Assembly: GCF_022179405.1 (NCBI RefSeq)
Contig: NZ_BPQT01000001.1
Coordinates: 62,001-126,000, forward strand
DNA length: 64,000 nt
Source: Methylobacterium marchantiae
GTDB taxonomy: Bacteria > Pseudomonadota > Alphaproteobacteria > Rhizobiales > Beijerinckiaceae
Direction: 5' to 3'
Of this stretch, positions 25,286-34,136 are shown in pieces. A program made the translations under genes and the position numbers. The notes under the pieces are model-generated. The model was given only the letters and a program-made list of their open reading frames with translations, did no database searches and had not been told where the DNA came from. The first letter of the stretch is position 1. Every line of letters begins with the position of its first letter.

Positions 25286-26449
25286 ATGCCTTCAAGCGAC
25301 ACCGTCCCCCCCGCACCGGGCCGTTCCAAGAATCTGGTCCGTTCCAAGAATCTGGTCCGTGCCAAGAACCCGGTCCGCGTCTGGCTCTACACGCTGGCCG
25401 TCCTCGTCGTCGCCATGGTTGCGGTCGGCGGTGCCACCCGCCTGACCGGATCGGGATTGTCGATCACCGAGTGGCGGCCGGTGACGGGCGTGGTCCCCCC
25501 GGTCTCCGAACAGGCCTGGACCGCGGAATTCGACAAGTACAAGGGCACGCCGCAATACCGCATCCTCAACCAGGGCATGGGGTTGTCGGACTTCAAGGTC
25601 ATCTATGCCTGGGAATGGGGTCATCGGCTGCTCGGGCGCATCCTCGGCCTCGTCTTCTTCGTGCCTCTCCTCGTGTTCTGGCTGCGCGGCCTCGTCGACC
25701 GGCGCCTCGGATACGGCCTCCTCGGATTGGGTGCCCTCGGCGGCCTCCAGGGAGCGATCGGCTGGATCATGGTCGCCTCGGGGCTCCAGCCCGGGATGAC
25801 CGCGGTGGCGCCGCTCAAACTCGCGCTCCACCTCACCACGGCGAGCCTGATCCTGGCCGGGCTGGTCTGGCTGGCTGCCGGATTGCGGACGGGCGCGTCC
25901 GAGCCGGCACCGCGGCGCCTGCGGATCACGGCGGGCCTGCTGCCGATCCTGGTCCTGGTCCAGATCGGGCTCGGGGGCCTCGTCGCCGGATCGAAGGCCG
26001 GACTCGTGCACAACACCTGGCCCGACATGGACGGCGCCCTCGTGCCGAAGGCGTCTGACCTCTTCGCCGTCAGCCCGTGGATCGAGAACTTCGTCGACAA
26101 CGTCACCCTGGTGCAGTTCAACCACCGCCTCGTGGCCTATCTGCTGGTCGCTCTCGCCCTGGTCCATGCCATCGATGCGCGCCGACGCCTGCCGGCGAGC
26201 GGGACGGCCCGACGCGCCACCGGCATCGCCGGCATGGCCGTGGCACAGATGGCCTTGGGCATCGTGACCCTTCTCCTCGCGGTGCCGCTATGGGCAGGAT
26301 TGGCCCATCAGGTCTTCGCCATGGCGGTGCTGATGATGGCGACCGTCCACGCACGGCTCAGCCGCGGAGCCCCCCGGTCGACCGTAGCGACATCCGCCGC
26401 CGCCACTGCCGCGTTCGGGTTCGAGGGCATGCAGGGCCGCAGCGCCTAG
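25286..26449 (+). CDS. ctaA: Heme A synthase (COX15/CtaA)
   Basis: A 387-residue inner-membrane enzyme that oxidises heme O to heme A for aa3-type cytochrome oxidase. Eight transmembrane segments are visible. The conserved features are GGATRLTGSGLSITEW, and four histidine sites: EWGHRLLGR, LALHLTTAS, VQFNHRLVAY and GLAHQVFAM. Loop LVHNTWPDMDG matches the family. The N-terminus has an unusual repeat (RSKNLVRSKNLVRAKNPVRV) encoded by three 18-bp tandem units. The start at ATG 25286 fits the family length. It is divergent from the DUF2842 gene. Confidence 0.93.
   Translation: MPSSDTVPPAPGRSKNLVRSKNLVRAKNPVRVWLYTLAVLVVAMVAVGGATRLTGSGLSITEWRPVTGVVPPVSEQAWTAEFDKYKGTPQYRILNQGMGLSDFKVIYAWEWGHRLLGRILGLVFFVPLLVFWLRGLVDRRLGYGLLGLGALGGLQGAIGWIMVASGLQPGMTAVAPLKLALHLTTASLILAGLVWLAAGLRTGASEPAPRRLRITAGLLPILVLVQIGLGGLVAGSKAGLVHNTWPDMDGALVPKASDLFAVSPWIENFVDNVTLVQFNHRLVAYLLVALALVHAIDARRRLPASGTARRATGIAGMAVAQMALGIVTLLLAVPLWAGLAHQVFAMAVLMMATVHARLSRGAPRSTVATSAAATAAFGFEGMQGRSA
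25323..25376 (+). repeat. Three 18-bp tandem repeats inside the ctaA 5' end
   Basis: The unit GTTCCAAGAATCTGGTCC is present twice exactly (25323-25340, 25341-25358) and once with three changes (25359-25376). It is in frame and encodes (R)SKNLVR copies just before the first transmembrane segment. Confidence 0.95.
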
Positions 26450-26702
26450 ATCGGCGGACATGCAGGGTGCGCCGTGCTGCGATGCGGCGCGCTCACGGCC
26501 GGCTGGCCGGAAGCTTGCTACCTCCTCCATGATCGCCGACGGACGAGCCCACGGCCGTCTTTTGCTGCATCGCAGCGAAACCAAGCTTGGGTTTGTACCG
26601 TTAGCTAGGTGCCGGTGACCCGGATGCCGAAGGCGGCGCGCAAGCGATACCCGCCTCGCCCGAGCCCGGCATCCTCATGATGAAACCGAAAGGCCGTCCC
26701 GC

Positions 26703-26894
26703 ATGCACGACCAACGCCTCGTGTCGGAAGAGCAGGTCCCCGTGAAGCGCGTTGCGACGCGTCAGAATGCAGCCGTCGATATGGATGGAAGACGCCACCG
26801 GCGGACACGCCGGGTCGTCTTCGGCCTCACCGGGCTTCTCGGCGCGGCCTGGGCGGTCGTACTGGCGAGCCGCTTCACGAGCTTCTCGTTCTGA
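26703..26894 (+). CDS. Possible small single-pass membrane protein
   Basis: A 63-codon frame from ATG 26703, with GAAAGG upstream, gives a basic N-terminal part (RRHRRTRR) and one hydrophobic segment (VVFGLTGLLGAAWAVVLASRF). It lies in a 573-base gap between ctaA and the hemolysin III gene. No family is recognised. The basic-then-hydrophobic order and RBS give weak support; it could be noise. Apart from this frame, 26450-27022 holds no gene I can support. Confidence 0.35.
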   Translation: MHDQRLVSEEQVPVKRVATRQNAAVDMDGRRHRRTRRVVFGLTGLLGAAWAVVLASRFTSFSF

Positions 26895-27022
26895 GGCTTC
26901 GAGGAAACGTCGGTAGGCGTCGATTCATCACGCTCGACGCTTCCGTCGACTACGCAGTCCAAACACGGAACGAGTTCGCCACTTCGTCGCTTAAGCTTCG
27001 ATAGGAAAGTTCGGAGTCAGCA

Positions 27023-27703
27023 ATGTTTCTGGCTGAGGACGGTAGACCCATCGGACTGACCTGGAACTACACGCGCAGAGAGCTGGTGGCGGATGCCGCC
27101 ATCCATATCGCGGGCATCGCATTCGGCGTGGCGGGGGCGATCGCCATCGTCATGCTGGCGGCGATGGCGCCGCTGGATTGGACCGAGCGCGCATCGGTGG
27201 TCGTCTATGCGGCAGCGCTGGTCTCGATGCTCGGCGTTTCGGCCACCTACAACATGTGGCCGGTCGGACGGCGGAAATGGATCCTGCGCCGGGCCGATCA
27301 CGCCATCATCTATCTCATGATCGCCGGCACCTATACGCCCCTCGTCGCCCTGGTCGGTCGCGGATCGACGGCCTGGATCCTCCTTGCGCTGATCTGGACA
27401 TTGGCCGGGATCGGCATCGCCCTGAAGCTTCTCATGCCGGGGCGTTTCGACCGGGCCGCCATCGGCCTCTATCTCCTGCTCGGATGGAGCGGCGTCGCCA
27501 CATACGAATCGGTCATAGGAGCGCTCAAGCCCGAGGCCCTCTGGCTGCTGGCGATCGGCGGCGCGCTGTACTCCCTCGGCGTCATCTTCCACGTCTGGCG
27601 CAGCCTGCCGTACCAGAACGCCATCTGGCACGCTTTCGTCCTGGCGGCGACCGCCTGCCATTACGGCACAGTCCTCACCAGCGTCATCGACGCGGGAACC
27701 TAG
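27023..27703 (+). CDS. Hemolysin III / PAQR-family membrane protein
   Basis: A 226-residue protein with seven transmembrane segments. The family motifs are present: ELVADAAIHIAG in the first helix, VSATYNMWP-like loop, RRADHAIIYLMIAGTYTPL around the conserved Asp and His, and SLGVIFHVWRSLPYQNAIWHAFVL with the C-terminal histidines. Members of this family are thought to be zinc-dependent hydrolases or regulators of membrane fluidity; the old hemolysin name is not functional proof. It is a single gene with an ATG at 27023. Confidence 0.9.
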   Translation: MFLAEDGRPIGLTWNYTRRELVADAAIHIAGIAFGVAGAIAIVMLAAMAPLDWTERASVVVYAAALVSMLGVSATYNMWPVGRRKWILRRADHAIIYLMIAGTYTPLVALVGRGSTAWILLALIWTLAGIGIALKLLMPGRFDRAAIGLYLLLGWSGVATYESVIGALKPEALWLLAIGGALYSLGVIFHVWRSLPYQNAIWHAFVLAATACHYGTVLTSVIDAGT

Positions 27704-27808
27704 AGCCGTGATCGTCGGGTGAAGGCCGGCCCGGAGCTTCGTGGTCTGGCATAGGCGCGGAAGCGGACTTACGGTCGCCCCTGGCCGCGTCGCAATTCCG
27801 GTAGCTCG

Positions 27809-28976
27809 ATGTTCCTGTCCTACGCACAAAACTTCGAGGACGTGCTGCTCTGGCGCGCCCTGAAGGGGGTCGAGCGCGGGTTCTACGTGGATGTCGGCGC
27901 CAATGACCCGACCGAGGATTCGGTGACCCTCGCATTCTACAAGCGCGGATGGCACGGCCTGAACATCGAGCCGAACGATGTCTATCACCGCCGGTTGACC
28001 GAGGCCCGCCCCCGCGACATCAACCTGAAGCTCGGCTGCGGTCCCGCCTCGGGGGAGAGCACGTTCTTCGTCGTCGACAAGGCTGGGCCGACCGGCCTGT
28101 CGACGATGCGGCGGGACCATGCCGAGCAGCACGAGCGGGACGGCTTCACCACCACCGCCTGCCGCATCGTCATCGAGCCGCTGGCGGCACTCCTCGACGC
28201 CCATGCTCCGCCGGACATTCACTTCCTCAAGATCGACGTGGAAGGCGCCGAACGCGAGGTCCTGCTCGGCACGGAACTGACGCGCCATCGCCCCTGGATC
28301 GTCCTCCTAGAGGCGATCGACCCGGCGAACCATGCGCCGAACCATGAGGAATGGGAGCCGATCCTCGTTGAATCGGGCTATCGCTACGTCTGGTTCGACG
28401 GGTTGAACCGCTACTACGTCTCCGAGGAGAAGCACGACGACCTGAAGCCGCACTTCCAGACGCCCCTCAACCTCTTCGACCGCTACGGCAAGGTCTCGAC
28501 CGCAGGCGCCGCCTCGGCGTCGGATGGGATCGTCCGATCCGCCAAGCTCGCCGCCAGGGAGGCAGGGCCGGAGGCAGCCGACCTAGCCCGGCTCATCCTG
28601 AACCAGGCGATACTGTTTCGCTCCATCGGGCAGATCCCGGGTGCCCTCGTCCTGCTGGAATTCGGGGCGGAATTCTACCCCGCGATCCACGATGCGAGCC
28701 GGCACCCGATCTTCCTGAAGGAGCTGGTCCGCACCCATCTCCTCGACCCTGTCGTTCGAGGCGGCGCGCACGGTGCTGGACCGGCATCCGGCCGCCCTGC
28801 ACGAGCGCTGGTCGGGAATCCTGTTCGCACGGGCCTACGAGGCCAACGGTTTCCCCGGGCAGGCACTCGACGCCTGGAAGGCGATCCTCGACGATCGACG
28901 GCTTTCGGGCTTCGCGCGGGAAGCGAAGGCCGCCCTCGCGCGCCTCGAAGCACGCGCCATCCCGGGCAAAGGCTGA
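27809..28976 (+). pseudogene. FkbM-family methyltransferase, interrupted by a frameshift
   Basis: The first frame (27809 to about 28747) encodes an FkbM SAM methyltransferase: FLSYAQNFEDVLLWRAL, GFYVDVGANDPTEDSVT, GWHGLNIEPND, and FLKIDVEGAEREVL. From about residue 230 a helical, TPR-like tail begins. At a CCC run (28747-28749) the frame shifts: the original frame then gives Arg/Gly-rich noise up to 29086 and crosses the next gene, while the +1 frame continues as SFEAARTVLDRHPAALHERW and ends sensibly at 28976. Removing one C restores a 388-residue protein. This is either a sequencing error or a recent inactivating insertion; the N-terminal catalytic domain is intact. Confidence 0.82.
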
Positions 28977-28986
28977 CGGATCGCCC

Positions 28987-29856
28987 CTACTTCTCGGTGC
29001 AGAGCCCCTGTCCGGCGAGCCGGACATGGTCGCGGGGATCGCAATCGGTGGAGAGGAACGAGGCCCATTCGGCGGTCGAGCCGTAGAACGCGTTGCGATC
29101 CACGTCGCCGCGCACGCCGGGGACCCGACCCGTGGAGGTGAACTGCCACAGCATCCACTTGCGCTTGGCGAAGCGCTGCTCGGGCTCGGCCGCCGTCGAG
29201 CGGACCCAGTGCGGGTAGTCGGGCAACTCGTCTTCGAGGACGTCCTTGTGGAACGTAATGTCGGTATAGATGATCGGGCGCTTGCCGGTGTAGCGCTCCA
29301 TCTCGTCGAGCATGTAGCGCATCATCGCCAGCGCCTGGGCCTTCGGCAGCTTCTTGGGGCAGAGCTGCGAATGGCCGTTCCACTCCACGTCGAGGACGGG
29401 GGGCAGGGCGGTCGGATCGTTCGGAACGTTCTTCTTGAACCAGTCCATCTGGTCCTGGGCCGAACGGCACCAGAACACGAAATGGTAGGCGCCACGCGGC
29501 ACGCCGGCCCTGGCCGCACCGTCCCAGTTAGCGCGGAAGCGCTCGTCCACATGGTCGCCGCCTTCCGTCGCCTTGATGAAGGCGAACTGCGTCCCGGCTC
29601 CGCGCACCGAGGCCCAGTCGATCGGGCCCTGCCATTTCGAGATGTCGATGCCCTGGATCGGATGCTGCTTGGCGCGTGCCACGCCCGGATGGGGCTTCAC
29701 GTCGCCCTTGGTCGGATAGAAGTCGCTGTTGTTGCCGGCACAGGCCGCGAGGGTCGCGAGCAGGGCGGCGGTGAGCGAGCGCTTGGCCCAGCGCACCGCC
29801 TGGCCCCGTGGCGTCGCGTTCAGGTCTGTCGGGTCGATCCCGTTCTTCAGCGACAT
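28987..29856 (-). CDS. Glycoside hydrolase family 25 lysozyme-like lipoprotein
   Basis: A 289-residue exported muramidase-like protein. After the basic N-terminus and hydrophobic stretch SLTAALLATLAACAG (lipobox LAAC), the GH25 barrel starts QGIDISKWQGPIDWASV and carries FAFIKATEGGDHVD, GAYHFVFWC, the catalytic acidic pair region LPPVLDVEWNG, and WMLWQFTSTGRVPG...DRNAFYGS. It would cleave peptidoglycan. The GTG at 29871 is an alternative start; ATG 29856 has a better RBS. It is convergent with the FkbM gene. A near-CtrA box lies 63 bases upstream of the start. Confidence 0.9.
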   Translation of the reverse strand: MSLKNGIDPTDLNATPRGQAVRWAKRSLTAALLATLAACAGNNSDFYPTKGDVKPHPGVARAKQHPIQGIDISKWQGPIDWASVRGAGTQFAFIKATEGGDHVDERFRANWDGAARAGVPRGAYHFVFWCRSAQDQMDWFKKNVPNDPTALPPVLDVEWNGHSQLCPKKLPKAQALAMMRYMLDEMERYTGKRPIIYTDITFHKDVLEDELPDYPHWVRSTAAEPEQRFAKRKWMLWQFTSTGRVPGVRGDVDRNAFYGSTAEWASFLSTDCDPRDHVRLAGQGLCTEK

Positions 29857-29918
29857 CGATGCCCGGCCCACCGTCTCTCACGCGCTACACTAATGGCTAA
29901 GGGATGACCCCTGCGCGG

Positions 29919-29934
29919 TTAACAGAGCTTTGAC
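29919..29934. promoter_or_regulatory. Near-consensus CtrA-type box upstream of GH25 gene
   Basis: TTAACAGAGCTTTGAC has the TTAA-N7-TTAAC layout with one mismatch in the second half. It lies between the divergent GH25 and DUF488 genes. Confidence 0.3.
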
Positions 29935-29981
29935 GGCAATGCGGCGGAATTCCGTAAGTCGTTGCGCTGGAGCCACATAAG

Positions 29982-30506
29982 GTGCATCCCGGCGCTTTGG
30001 CCGCAGGTCGATGGACAAGGCTAAGTCACGAGCCGCAAAGCCGTTTCGAAGGGGAGGGGAGACTGGACAAGGTTCTGTTCACCATCGGCTACGAAGGTCT
30101 GGATTCCGAACGCTTCGTCACGACCCTGAAGGATGCCGGCGTCGCGACGCTGGCCGACGTCCGGGCGGTGGCGAATTCGCGCAAACGGGGGTTCTCGAAG
30201 AACGCCCTCAAGACGAGTCTGGAAGAGGCGGGGCTCGCCTATGCCCATGCCAGGGAACTCGGCACGCCGAAGGCCGGCCGCGAGGCGGCCCGGGCGCACG
30301 ACGCGGCACTGATGCGGAGAATCTACTGCGAAGAGGTGCTCGACACCGCCGATGGCGGCCTCGCCCTCGACGCTCTGTGCGAACTCGCGGCGCGGGCACC
30401 CACCTGCCTCCTGTGTTTCGAGCGCGACCCGGAGCGGTGCCACCGCCGCGTCCTGGCCGAGCGCCTGGAGGCGAGGGGCTTCCGGACGACCGACCTTTTC
30501 GGGTGA
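29982..30506 (+). CDS. DUF488-family protein
   Basis: About 145-174 residues. The conserved domain starts VLFTIGYEGLDSERFVTTLKDAGV and contains ADVRAVANSRKRGFSKNAL, AHARELGTPK, and the C-terminal signature CLLCFERDPERCHRRVLAERL, as in DUF488. The Cys and His residues in that signature suggest a metal or nucleotide site, but the role is unknown. The GTG start at 29982 is uncertain: the first 28 residues look unconserved, and a start near 30065, after the AGGGGAGGGGAG stretch, may be the true one. Confidence 0.85.
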   Translation: MHPGALAAGRWTRLSHEPQSRFEGEGRLDKVLFTIGYEGLDSERFVTTLKDAGVATLADVRAVANSRKRGFSKNALKTSLEEAGLAYAHARELGTPKAGREAARAHDAALMRRIYCEEVLDTADGGLALDALCELAARAPTCLLCFERDPERCHRRVLAERLEARGFRTTDLFG

Positions 30507-30632
30507 CGGATCCCGGAAACCCGAACACGCGAACGTACCGAACCCGGAGAGTGCGTTGACAATCTAGAGTTATGCCACTCACATGATCGCCGATGACGGA
30601 CGAGTGATCCCATCTCCCCGGAGAGAACGCGG

Positions 30633-31364
30633 GTGACGCGAAAATCTCTCGATCAGACCCTCGGCTTCCTGCGCTCGCTCGACCGGACCGCGAGCGGCGA
30701 AGACGTCGCCAGGGTCCTGGCCGCGGAACTGGCGGATCTCGGGGTCGTCCACATCATGGCGGCCACGGTGCCGGCTCGGGGCACGCCCGCCCGCCAGCAG
30801 CGCGGCCACGTCCTCCTCAACACCTTCCCGATGGAATGGGGCCGGCGCTACCTGACGCGCGGCTATGCCTATCACGACCCCACGGTGCAGCGCCTGGGCC
30901 ACTCCACCGCGCCCTTCACCTGGAGCGACGCCACCGAGCGGCATGCCGACGATCCGATGGCGCGTCGGGTGATGGACGAGGCCACGGATTTTCGCCTGTG
31001 CGACGGCCTGACCATCCCGTTGATGACCCTGGACGGAGAGACCGCCGGTTTCAGCGTCTCGGGCGAGCGCCTCGCCATCGACCCGGCCGACCGGGGAATG
31101 CTCCAGCTGATCGCCACCTACGCGTTCGGACACCTGCTGCTTCTCAACGGCCAGAGCCCGGCGGCGGCCGCGCGCCTCGCCCCGCGCGAGCGCGAAGCCC
31201 TGCAATGGGCGGCCGAAGGCAAGACCGATTGGGAGATCGGCGAGGTCATGGGGATCTCGACGCACGGCGTCGACTTCCACCTGCGCTCGGCCCGCGCCAA
31301 GCTCGGCACTGCCAACCGCACGCAGGCCGTCGCCATCGCCCTCCGGCGGGGGTTGATCATCTAG
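30633..31364 (+). CDS. LuxR-type acyl-homoserine-lactone receptor/regulator
   Basis: A 243-residue regulator with an N-terminal autoinducer-binding domain and a C-terminal LuxR HTH. The ligand-pocket residues are in order: W (MEWGRRY), Y (RRYLTRGY), DP (YHDPTVQ), W (PFTWSD), G (CDGLTIPL), so it probably still binds an acyl-HSL. The HTH (LAPREREALQWAAEGKTDWE, IGEVMGISTHGVDFHLRSAR, KLGTANRTQAVAIA) is complete. No luxI-type synthase lies within the window, so it is an orphan here. The GTG start at 30633 has GGAGAG upstream. Confidence 0.92.
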   Translation: MTRKSLDQTLGFLRSLDRTASGEDVARVLAAELADLGVVHIMAATVPARGTPARQQRGHVLLNTFPMEWGRRYLTRGYAYHDPTVQRLGHSTAPFTWSDATERHADDPMARRVMDEATDFRLCDGLTIPLMTLDGETAGFSVSGERLAIDPADRGMLQLIATYAFGHLLLLNGQSPAAAARLAPREREALQWAAEGKTDWEIGEVMGISTHGVDFHLRSARAKLGTANRTQAVAIALRRGLII

Positions 31365-31427
31365 TCGGCCGGGTCCGACGTTTGATATCCCTCTCTACGT
31401 TCGGATTCGCGTGACGAGGAGGCGACG

Positions 31428-31907
31428 ATGTCGAAGGTCAGCACCTGCCTGTGGTTCGACAGCGACATCGAGGCGGCCGTCGCCCTCTACGTCGCCCTCG
31501 TGCCCGATTCGCGGATCGATCACGTGCAGCACTCGCCGGGCCCCTGGCCGGGCGGGGAGACGGGGGATGCGATCCTGGTGACCTTCACCCTCGGCGGCCA
31601 GAGCTTTCAGGCGCTGAACGGAGGAGGCGCCCCGGCCGATTACGGAACGGCCGCCTCCATCTCGGTATCCTGCGCCGACCAGGCCGAGGTCGATCGGTTG
31701 TGGACGGCGCTCACCGCGGATGGCGGCTCCGAGATCATGTGCGGCTGGCTCCGGGACCGGTGGGGAGTGCCCTGGCAGATCGTCCCCGCGATCCTCCCGC
31801 AATTGCTGGCCGACCCCGACCCGGCCGTGGCGAGCCGCGTCTTCTCCGCCATGCAGGGCATGGTCAAGCTCGACATCGCCGCGCTGGAGCGTGCCGCAGA
31901 GGGCTGA
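31428..31907 (+). CDS. VOC-family protein (PhnB / 3-demethylubiquinone methyltransferase-like)
   Basis: A 159-residue vicinal-oxygen-chelate protein: CLWFDSDIEAAVALYVALVP opens the first beta-alpha-beta-beta-beta unit, and ILVTFTLGGQSFQALNGG and SVSCADQAEVDRLWTAL mark the second, with GWLRDRWGVPWQIVP near the end. The W-F-x-x-x-A and FQALNGG pattern is that of the PhnB-like group whose reaction is unknown despite the methyltransferase label. It has an excellent RBS (GAGGAGGCGACG). It is the next gene after the LuxR regulator but separated by 63 bases. Confidence 0.88.
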   Translation: MSKVSTCLWFDSDIEAAVALYVALVPDSRIDHVQHSPGPWPGGETGDAILVTFTLGGQSFQALNGGGAPADYGTAASISVSCADQAEVDRLWTALTADGGSEIMCGWLRDRWGVPWQIVPAILPQLLADPDPAVASRVFSAMQGMVKLDIAALERAAEG

Positions 31908-31929
31908 CACGGGCGCAGGGATTCCGGTC

Positions 31930-32880
31930 TCAACCGCGACCGACTTCACCGGGCCGTTGGCGGCCGAAGCGCTCGGCGATGATGATGCCGCCGAGCACGA
32001 GGGCCAGGGCCAGGGCCTGGTACCATTGGAAGGGCTCGCCGACGACGAGGATGGCGAGGCCCGAGCCGAAGATCGGCACGAGATTCACGAACACGCCCGC
32101 CCGGTTCGGCCCGATCAGCTCGACGCCCCGCATGAACGAGAGCTGGGCAATGAGCGAGGGCCCCAGCGCCACGAAGGCGACGATGGCCCAGCCCTGCGGC
32201 GTCGGCCAGATCAGGCAGCCGGCGGCCTGTTCGAGGGCGAGCGCGGGGAGGGAGGTGACGAGAGCCGCCAGCGCCATCGCCGAGAAGAAGGTGAGCCCCG
32301 ACATCTTGGGCCGGTCGGCGAGGGCGACGGTGTATCCGGCATAGAGCAGGCAGGCACCGAGCATCAGCATGTCGCCGACATTGAAGGACAGCGTCGACAG
32401 GATGTGCCAGTCACCGTGCGTCGCAGCCACGGCGGCACCACCGAGGGTGACGACGACGCCGAGGATCTGCGCTCCGGTGACGGCGACGCGGTGGACGACG
32501 TAGTTCAGCAGGATGACGAGGACCGGGATCGCCCCCTGGAACAGGGCGACGTTGACGCCGGTCGTGTAGATGCCGGCGGCGTAGAACAGGCTCGCATAGG
32601 CGGTGTAGCCGCAAGCCCCCATCAGCAGGACGTAGCGCCAGTGGCGGGCGATCAGGTGGCGCTCGGCGACGATGCCGCGCCATGCAGGCCAGGCGAGCGC
32701 GAGGCAGGCGAAGGCCCAGCGCAGGCAGGTGAGCACCTGGGGCGAGACCTCGCCCACGGCCCATTTGCCCGCGACCACGTTGCCGCCCCAGAGCAGGGTC
32801 GTGAACAGCAGGAGCGGATAGGCGGTAGCGGCGGCGCGGGTCTCGACGGACGACCCGGGCGAGGCGGACGGAGAGGTCAT
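31930..32880 (-). CDS. DMT-superfamily (EamA) transporter
   Basis: A 316-residue protein with ten predicted transmembrane segments in two EamA repeats: LLLFTTLLWGGNVVAGKWA to AVAATHGDW, then GDMLMLGACLLYAGYTVAL to GLAILVVGEPFQWYQALALALVLGGIIIAERF. Such carriers export or import amino acids, drugs or metabolites; the substrate cannot be inferred. The end GEPFQWYQ...AGI-type motif is typical. It is convergent with the VOC gene (22 bases between). ATG 32880 is chosen; upstream in-frame reading is Arg/Pro-rich shadow. Confidence 0.88.
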   Translation of the reverse strand: MTSPSASPGSSVETRAAATAYPLLLFTTLLWGGNVVAGKWAVGEVSPQVLTCLRWAFACLALAWPAWRGIVAERHLIARHWRYVLLMGACGYTAYASLFYAAGIYTTGVNVALFQGAIPVLVILLNYVVHRVAVTGAQILGVVVTLGGAAVAATHGDWHILSTLSFNVGDMLMLGACLLYAGYTVALADRPKMSGLTFFSAMALAALVTSLPALALEQAAGCLIWPTPQGWAIVAFVALGPSLIAQLSFMRGVELIGPNRAGVFVNLVPIFGSGLAILVVGEPFQWYQALALALVLGGIIIAERFGRQRPGEVGRG

Positions 32881-33001
32881 GATCCCTTCGCGGTGAGTTT
32901 TCGGTCGGGCGTTTCGCCCGGCGCGGCATCGTCCTTCTGTCCCGGCCGGGACGGATCGAGCAAGGCCGGAGACCGCAGGGCTGCGGCTCGGCGCCCGCAC
33001 A

Positions 33002-33985
33002 TCATGCCGTCCGGGGAGGGCGGCGCGGGCCGCGCTTGGTGGGAGAAGGATCGGCGGGAGAAGGATCGGCGGCCGCCATCCGCGCCGCGTCGCTCGCCCA
33101 GAGATGAACGGCGGCATAGGCCCGCCACGGGCGCCAGGCCTCTGCCCGCGCGAGGAGCTGCGCCGATGTCGGTCGACCTTCACCCGTATCGAGGGACCTG
33201 AGCAATGCGAGATCGGACGAGGGCAGCGCATCCGGCTCGCGCAGGATGCGCAAGGCGATGTACTGCGCCGTCCATTCGCCGATGCCGCTCAGCGCCTTGA
33301 GGGCGGTCACCGCCGGATCGAGGCCACGGCCGCGGCCGAACAGATCCGGATGCGCACAAGCCTCGGCCGCAAGCGCGCTAATCGCCCTGCCGCGTGCCCC
33401 GGGCATGCCGAGCGCGGCTGCCACGTCGACCTCGCGCAGGCGGTCTGGCGTCGGAAACAGATGGGTCAGGCCGGCCTCGGCGCGAGCCGGCTTCACCGGT
33501 TCGCCGAAGGCGGATACCAGGCGTCCGGCGAGGCGGGTCGCCGCACCCACCGAGACCTGCTGTCCGAGGATGGCGCGCACCGCGATCTCGAACCCGTCCC
33601 AGGCGCCCGGAACCCTCAAACCGGGCCGCTCGGCCACGAGCCGTGCGAGGTGGGGATCGCGCGACAGCGCGGCCGCGATGACGATGGGGTCGGCATCGAG
33701 ATCGAACATCGGCCGCAGCCGGGCCAGAACCTGCGGCACGACCTGCCGGTCCGGATGATCGATCGTCGCCACGAGGGCGTCGCCGACACCCGGTGCCACC
33801 GAGACGGTGCCGTGACGGCCGCCGAGAAACACGGTCCGCGTATAGGCATTCCCCGTCACCACCTCGACGCCGGGAATGGCCCGGCCGCCGAGATAGGCCA
33901 GGATCGCGGGCCAGTCATAGGGCGGCGTGTAGGGCAGGGTGATCGTCTGGGTCACGACAGGCTCCGGCCTCCCCATGGATCGCAT
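33002..33985 (-). CDS. DNA-3-methyladenine glycosylase II-like (AlkA)
   Basis: A 327-residue protein with the AlkA N-terminal domain (VTQTITLPYTPPYDWPAILAY), the HhH-GPD fold opening FEIAVRAILGQQVSVGAATRL, the hairpin LKALSGIGEWTAQYIALR and the catalytic Asp in DALPSSDLALLR. It removes alkylated bases, the first step of base excision repair. The C-terminal tail holds a duplicated PSPADPSPT segment encoded by a 15-bp tandem repeat at 33045-33074. Start ATG 33985 or 33976; the longer track to 34159 would overlap the divergent adaptor gene. Confidence 0.9.
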   Translation of the reverse strand: MRSMGRPEPVVTQTITLPYTPPYDWPAILAYLGGRAIPGVEVVTGNAYTRTVFLGGRHGTVSVAPGVGDALVATIDHPDRQVVPQVLARLRPMFDLDADPIVIAAALSRDPHLARLVAERPGLRVPGAWDGFEIAVRAILGQQVSVGAATRLAGRLVSAFGEPVKPARAEAGLTHLFPTPDRLREVDVAAALGMPGARGRAISALAAEACAHPDLFGRGRGLDPAVTALKALSGIGEWTAQYIALRILREPDALPSSDLALLRSLDTGEGRPTSAQLLARAEAWRPWRAYAAVHLWASDAARMAAADPSPADPSPTKRGPRRPPRTA

Positions 33986-34136
33986 GCCGGCGCGCGACCA
34001 AGAAACCCAGACCAAGAAACCCATGCCGGGCGGGACAATTGGGTAGGCACGGTATCGGCTTGCCCGCCGACGCTGTATCCGTTCACAGAACGAACGCGGC
34101 TTGTCGACCGCGAGGCCGGGGAGGGCGGTTCTGGTG

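Noticed and set aside
30556-30561. TTGACA as a -35 element for the luxR-type gene
   Set aside because: No acceptable -10 lies at the proper spacing; the hexamer alone is not enough.
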